From contig NZ_BPQD01000001.1 in the NCBI RefSeq assembly GCF_022179065.1, positions 310,001-374,000 of the forward strand: 64,000 nt of DNA, given 5' to 3'. The notes under the pieces were generated by a model. That model saw only the letters and a program-made list of their open reading frames with translations. It was not told the origin of the DNA and made no database searches. A program made the position numbers and the translations under genes. Of the stretch, positions 60,431 to 64,000 are shown in pieces (within the stretch, counting starts at the first letter, position 1; each line of letters starts with the position of its first letter). The stretch is from Methylobacterium adhaesivum (GTDB lineage Bacteria; Pseudomonadota; Alphaproteobacteria; Rhizobiales; Beijerinckiaceae).

Positions 60431-62122
60431 TCAGGCCGCCCGGACGGTGTTGAGGAAGCGGGTCATCTCGGCGCCGAGCCGCTCCGACTGGGCCGACAGT
60501 TCCGTAGCGAGCGACAGGACCTGCGTCGCGGCGGCCCCGGTTTCGCCGGTGGAGCTGGCGACGCCCGCGATGTTGGTGGTCACCCGCTCCGTGCCGGCCG
60601 CGGCCTCGGCCACATTGCGGCCGATCTCCTGGGTCGCCGCCCCCTGCTCTTCGACGGCCGCCGCGATGGAGGCGGCCCGGTTGTTCAACTCCGTGATCCG
60701 GCCGGTGATCGTGCCGATCGCCGTCACGGCCTGACCCGTCGAGCCCTGGATCTGGTTGATCTGCGTCACGATCTCGTCCGTGGCGCGGGCCGTCTGGTTG
60801 GCCAGTTCCTTCACCTCGGCGGCGACGACGGCGAAGCCCCGTCCGGCTTCGCCGGCCCGGGCGGCTTCGATCGTCGCATTCAGAGCCAGCAGGTTGGTCT
60901 GCCCCGCGATCGCCGAGATCATGCCGATGACGTCGCTGATGCGGGCGGCGGCGTCGCTCAGGTTCTGCACCTACGCGGCGGCCTGGGTGGCCTCCGCCAC
61001 CGCCGTCTGCGCCAGGCTCGACGAGCTCGACACCTGCCGGGCGATTTCCTGGACGGACGATCCGAGTTGCTCGGTGGCCGAGGCCACCGAGGTGACGTTG
61101 CCGGAGGCTTCGTTGGCGGCGGCGGCCACACTGTTCGACCGGCGCGCCGTTTCACCGGCGACGGTGGTGAGGCTCTGGGCCGCGTTCTGCAGGTGCGAGG
61201 CCGCCGAAGAGACCGTGCTCAGCGCGGTGCCGATGGCGCGTTCGAAGTTGTCGGCCATCGCCCGCATCCCGGCCTTGCGTTGAGCCTCCGCGTCGAGACG
61301 GGCGGTCGCCGAGGACGCCTCGATCTCCCGCGACTGGATCAGGCTGTCCCGGAACATGCCCAGGGCACCCACGATCTCGCTGGTCTCGTCACGGCCGCGG
61401 GCGGGGGCGATCGGCGCGTCGAGGTTCCCCTGGGCCATGTCCCGCATCCGGGCCACGACGGGGCGTAGCTGGCGGATCGACACGATGTTCCAGGCGGCCA
61501 GACCCGCGCCGATGACGAGGGCGACGCCGCAGAACCCGAGCATGAGCGTCTGGAAGTTGGCCGTCACCTGCCGGGTTCCGGCCGTCAGGGCCTGATTCTT
61601 GGCTTCCTCCAGGTCGATGAACTGGTTGATTCGCGCCAGCCATTCCACGAAGGCCGGGCGCCCTTCCGCGAGGAGCTGCGCCTTGGCGCCGGCGAGGTCG
61701 CCGGCCTGGGACTTCTCGATGATCGCGGCCACCACCGGCATCGTGCGCGCCTCGATGCCCTTGATGCCGTCCAGGATGCGGGCTTCCTCCGTCGAGCCGC
61801 CGCCCGCCATCATGGCGTCGAGCTTGACCGCCGAGGCGGCATACTGATCGGCCAGACGCGTGATGGTGGCGAGGTTCTCCCGCAGGTTGTCGGGGCCGGA
61901 CATGAGGACCACGTCGCGCAGGCTGATGGCCCGGTCATGGACGCTGCCGCGGAAGTTGATGGCATAGCGCTGCTTGACGCTGTTGACGTCGTTCGCCGTC
62001 GTCAGGCTCGATTCGATCGAGCGGACTTCGGTGATGGCGAAACCCGTCAGGGCGACCATGAGGGCAATGATGATCGAAAAGCCGGCGATGACGCGACCGC
62101 TCAGACCGAAGAAGTAGTTCAT
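60431..62122 (-). pseudogene. methyl-accepting chemotaxis protein interrupted by an in-frame TAG
   Basis: The N-terminal 383 residues have a first membrane helix (IAGFSIIIALMVALTGF), a periplasmic sensor domain, a second helix near 190-212 and HAMP. The frame then meets TAG at 60971-60973, and the same frame continues at once with [17 protein letters not shown] and the full signalling tip ([15 protein letters not shown]) to FLNTVRAA. One base change would restore a receptor of about 563 residues. The break falls before the hairpin tip, so the truncated protein could not signal. A GTG directly after the stop could start the C-terminal fragment. Recent nonsense mutation, sequencing error or readthrough are all possible. 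Confidence 0.82.
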
Positions 62123-62511
62123 TGTAGAAAGCTCCGGCTAGTTTGCCGGTTCTCGAGATGCAATAAAACGTCTTAAGATTTGCCTTATGTTGGTAAATAT
62201 CATCGGCTCCGTCGGACCGGTGCGCCATCCGCCCAGCTCCGTTCCGACATCGCGATCGGGGTTCGAGTCGCGGCCCGGCCGCGGGTTCGAGCGCCTCCCG
62301 GCGGGGACCGGCACTGTGGCTTTTTGGGATCATCCGGTGGCGGACGAGCCGAAAGTGCCGAAGTTAAGCTTAAGCCTCTTCCGGCACGATTCCGCCTCGC
62401 GCTAGTGTGGGGGCGATTCCTCAGGTGGGGTGAACCGCTCCGGCCTTTCGGGTTGGCGAGCGGGGAAGGCGCGTTCCGCGCCGCGTCAGGGATTCTTGGG
62501 GACGGACCGGA
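62123..62511. other. 389-bp divergent intergenic region
   Basis: The gap between the chemoreceptor pseudogene and the PAS kinase is AT-rich near the chemoreceptor start, where its promoter should be. A TTAAGCTTAA palindrome lies at about 62364-62373. No gene or RNA is supported. Confidence 0.4.
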
Positions 62512-64000
62512 ATGAGGGTCGATCGAACGGCGCGCGCCGTGGTGTGCGCCGGTGCTGTCGTCGTCGCAACAGCCGGCGGGCCGGCATCCGCCGCCGGACC
62601 GGAGACGTCCGTCTGGGCCATCGGCCTCGGGCCGCACACGCACAACGCCGCCGGCCTCGCGATTCTCATCGGGCTGACGGTGTTCTCGACCATCCTCGCC
62701 CTGCTCCACATGCGCGAACGCGCCCGTTGGGGCCACCGCGAGACCGAGCTCACGGCCGAACTCGCCGACCTGCGCGGCGCCCACGACCGCGCCGAGATGC
62801 TGCTGAATTCCGAGCGCCAAGTCATCGTCACCTGGACCGGGCGCGGCCCCGGCCTCGTCGAGGGCGATGCCGGCCTCGCCCTCGACGGACGCCGGCCCGC
62901 GGCCGACGATCCCGAGCGCCTGCTGCAGTTCGAGGCCTGGCTCCAGCCCTCCGACGCGCGCGACCTCGCCGCCGCCGTCGAGGGCCTGCGCGCCCGGGGT
63001 ACGGGCTTCCGCCTCAGCCTGCGCACCCAGGATGGCCGCTTCGTCGAGGCGCACGGGCAGGCCCTGACCGGCCGTGCCCTGCTGCGCCTGCGCGAGACCA
63101 CGGAAGAACGCCGCGAACTCATCGACCTGCGCCTCACCCTCGAGGAGGCGCGACGCGGCCTGTCGGCCCTCGGCGGTCTCCTCGATGCCATTCCCCAGCC
63201 CCTGTGGCGGCGCAACCGCGACGGCGCCCTGGCCTGGGTCAACACCGCCTACGTCGCCGCCGTCGAGGCCGAGGGCCGCGAGGCCGCCCTGGGGCTCGAA
63301 CTCCTCGACCGGCAGGCCCGCGACCTCGTCGCCCGCGGCGACGAGGGGCGCGGCCCGTCCGGCGGGGCCGCCACCCTGCGCCTCTCCGCCGTCGTGGCCG
63401 GGGGCCTGCGCATCCTCGACGTGACCGAGAGCGCCGTCGAGACCGGCCGCGTCGGCATCGCCGTCGACGTGTCCGAGCTGGAGAGCGTCCGCGCCGACCT
63501 TCAACGCCAGATGGACGCCAACGTCCGCACCCTCGACCAGCTGCCGACGGCGGTGGCTATGTTCGACGCCCGCCAGCGCCTGATCTTTCACAACGCCGCC
63601 TATCGCCAGCTCTGGGACCTCGACCAGCCGTTCCTCGAGGGACGGCCCCTCGACGGCGAGATCCTCGACCGCCTGCGCGCTTCGCGAAAGCTGCCCGAGC
63701 AGGCCGACTTCAGGTCGTGGAAGGCGGATATCCTCGCCGCCTATCGCGCCGTGGAAGCCCGTGAGGCGTGGTGGTACCTGCCCGATGGGCGGTCGCTGCG
63801 CGTCGTCGCCGATCCGAACCCGCAGGGCGGACTGACCTACCTGTTCGACGACGTCTCCGAGAACATGAAGCTCGAATCCCGCTACAACGCCCTGATGCGG
63901 GTGCAGGCTGAGACCCTCGACACCCTCAAGGAACCCGTGGCGGTGTTCGGCGCCGATGGTCGCCTCACCTTCGCCAACCGCGCCTTCGCCACCCTGTGGC
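62512..64000 (+). CDS. PAS-domain sensor histidine kinase, 3' end outside window
   Basis: The visible 496 residues begin with a signal-like segment (MRVDRTARAVVCAGAVVVAT) and a membrane helix near 50-68 (LAILIGLTVFSTILALLH). Three PAS-like domains follow, including LDAIPQPLWRRNRDGALAWVN, LDQLPTAVAMFDARQRLIFH and LKEPVAVFGADGRLTFANR, the last cut by the window end. The kinase core would follow outside. A large PAS kinase next to ahcY and before tsaE is a conserved alphaproteobacterial arrangement (DivL-like). That synteny is from recall, and the kinase domain itself is not seen. Confidence 0.8.
   Translation, partial: MRVDRTARAVVCAGAVVVATAGGPASAAGPETSVWAIGLGPHTHNAAGLAILIGLTVFSTILALLHMRERARWGHRETELTAELADLRGAHDRAEMLLNSERQVIVTWTGRGPGLVEGDAGLALDGRRPAADDPERLLQFEAWLQPSDARDLAAAVEGLRARGTGFRLSLRTQDGRFVEAHGQALTGRALLRLRETTEERRELIDLRLTLEEARRGLSALGGLLDAIPQPLWRRNRDGALAWVNTAYVAAVEAEGREAALGLELLDRQARDLVARGDEGRGPSGGAATLRLSAVVAGGLRILDVTESAVETGRVGIAVDVSELESVRADLQRQMDANVRTLDQLPTAVAMFDARQRLIFHNAAYRQLWDLDQPFLEGRPLDGEILDRLRASRKLPEQADFRSWKADILAAYRAVEAREAWWYLPDGRSLRVVADPNPQGGLTYLFDDVSENMKLESRYNALMRVQAETLDTLKEPVAVFGADGRLTFANRAFATLW

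Overview
The window is high-GC DNA from an alphaproteobacterium, most probably a Methylobacterium-like member of the Hyphomicrobiales. The evidence is the cycHJKL-type cytochrome c maturation operon, a FeuPQ-like two-component system with a PepSY protein, Porin_2-type and OprO/P-type porins, several chemoreceptors, ahcY followed by a PAS sensor kinase, and a gene transfer agent (GTA) cluster in the Rhodobacter capsulatus order. The genus is inferred; no rRNA or tRNA gene is present to confirm it.

Layout. 0-5.3 kb: end of a FIST sensor, a hybrid histidine kinase, gltX, xerC and a histidine phosphatase. 5.3-12.5 kb: a NicO-type metal exporter with its DUF1007 partner, a small secreted protein, and ccmH-ccmF-ccmE-ccmI read leftwards. 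12.7-15.9 kb: PepSY protein, response regulator and sensor kinase on the minus strand, with an antisense VapBC toxin-antitoxin pair between regulator and kinase. 16.0-40.4 kb: a nearly complete GTA cluster on the minus strand. It runs from small terminase at 40.3 kb through large terminase, portal, protease, capsid, connectors, tail tube, chaperones, tape measure, distal tail, hub, NlpC/P60 peptidase and the large host-interaction protein, and ends with a DUF2793 fibre and an endolysin/membrane-protein lysis block. A strong promoter with an adjoining palindrome sits just before the first gene. Foreign or antisense genes interrupt the cluster at three main places: an AT-rich beta-helix tailspike between portal and protease, two secreted trypsin-like proteases between capsid and connector, and a transporter, a broken LysR gene and an AT-rich membrane protein between the peptidase and the host-interaction gene.

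40.5-64 kb: ordinary chromosome with two porins, cupin, three chemoreceptors (one broken by an in-frame amber codon), a PRC-barrel protein, a glutathione peroxidase, katG, nitroreductase plus acyl-CoA ligase, ahcY with a palindromic operator, and a truncated PAS sensor kinase.

The most unusual item is a small duplicated cassette at 40.55-40.94 kb and 56.02-56.40 kb. Each copy encodes a secreted peptide of about 90 residues with a strongly conserved tail bounded by two cysteines, followed at once by a 31-32 residue single-pass membrane microprotein that is easy to miss. Each copy has its own terminator and lies beside a porin gene. A dispersed palindromic repeat of about 100 bp occurs three times, plus a degenerate fourth copy.
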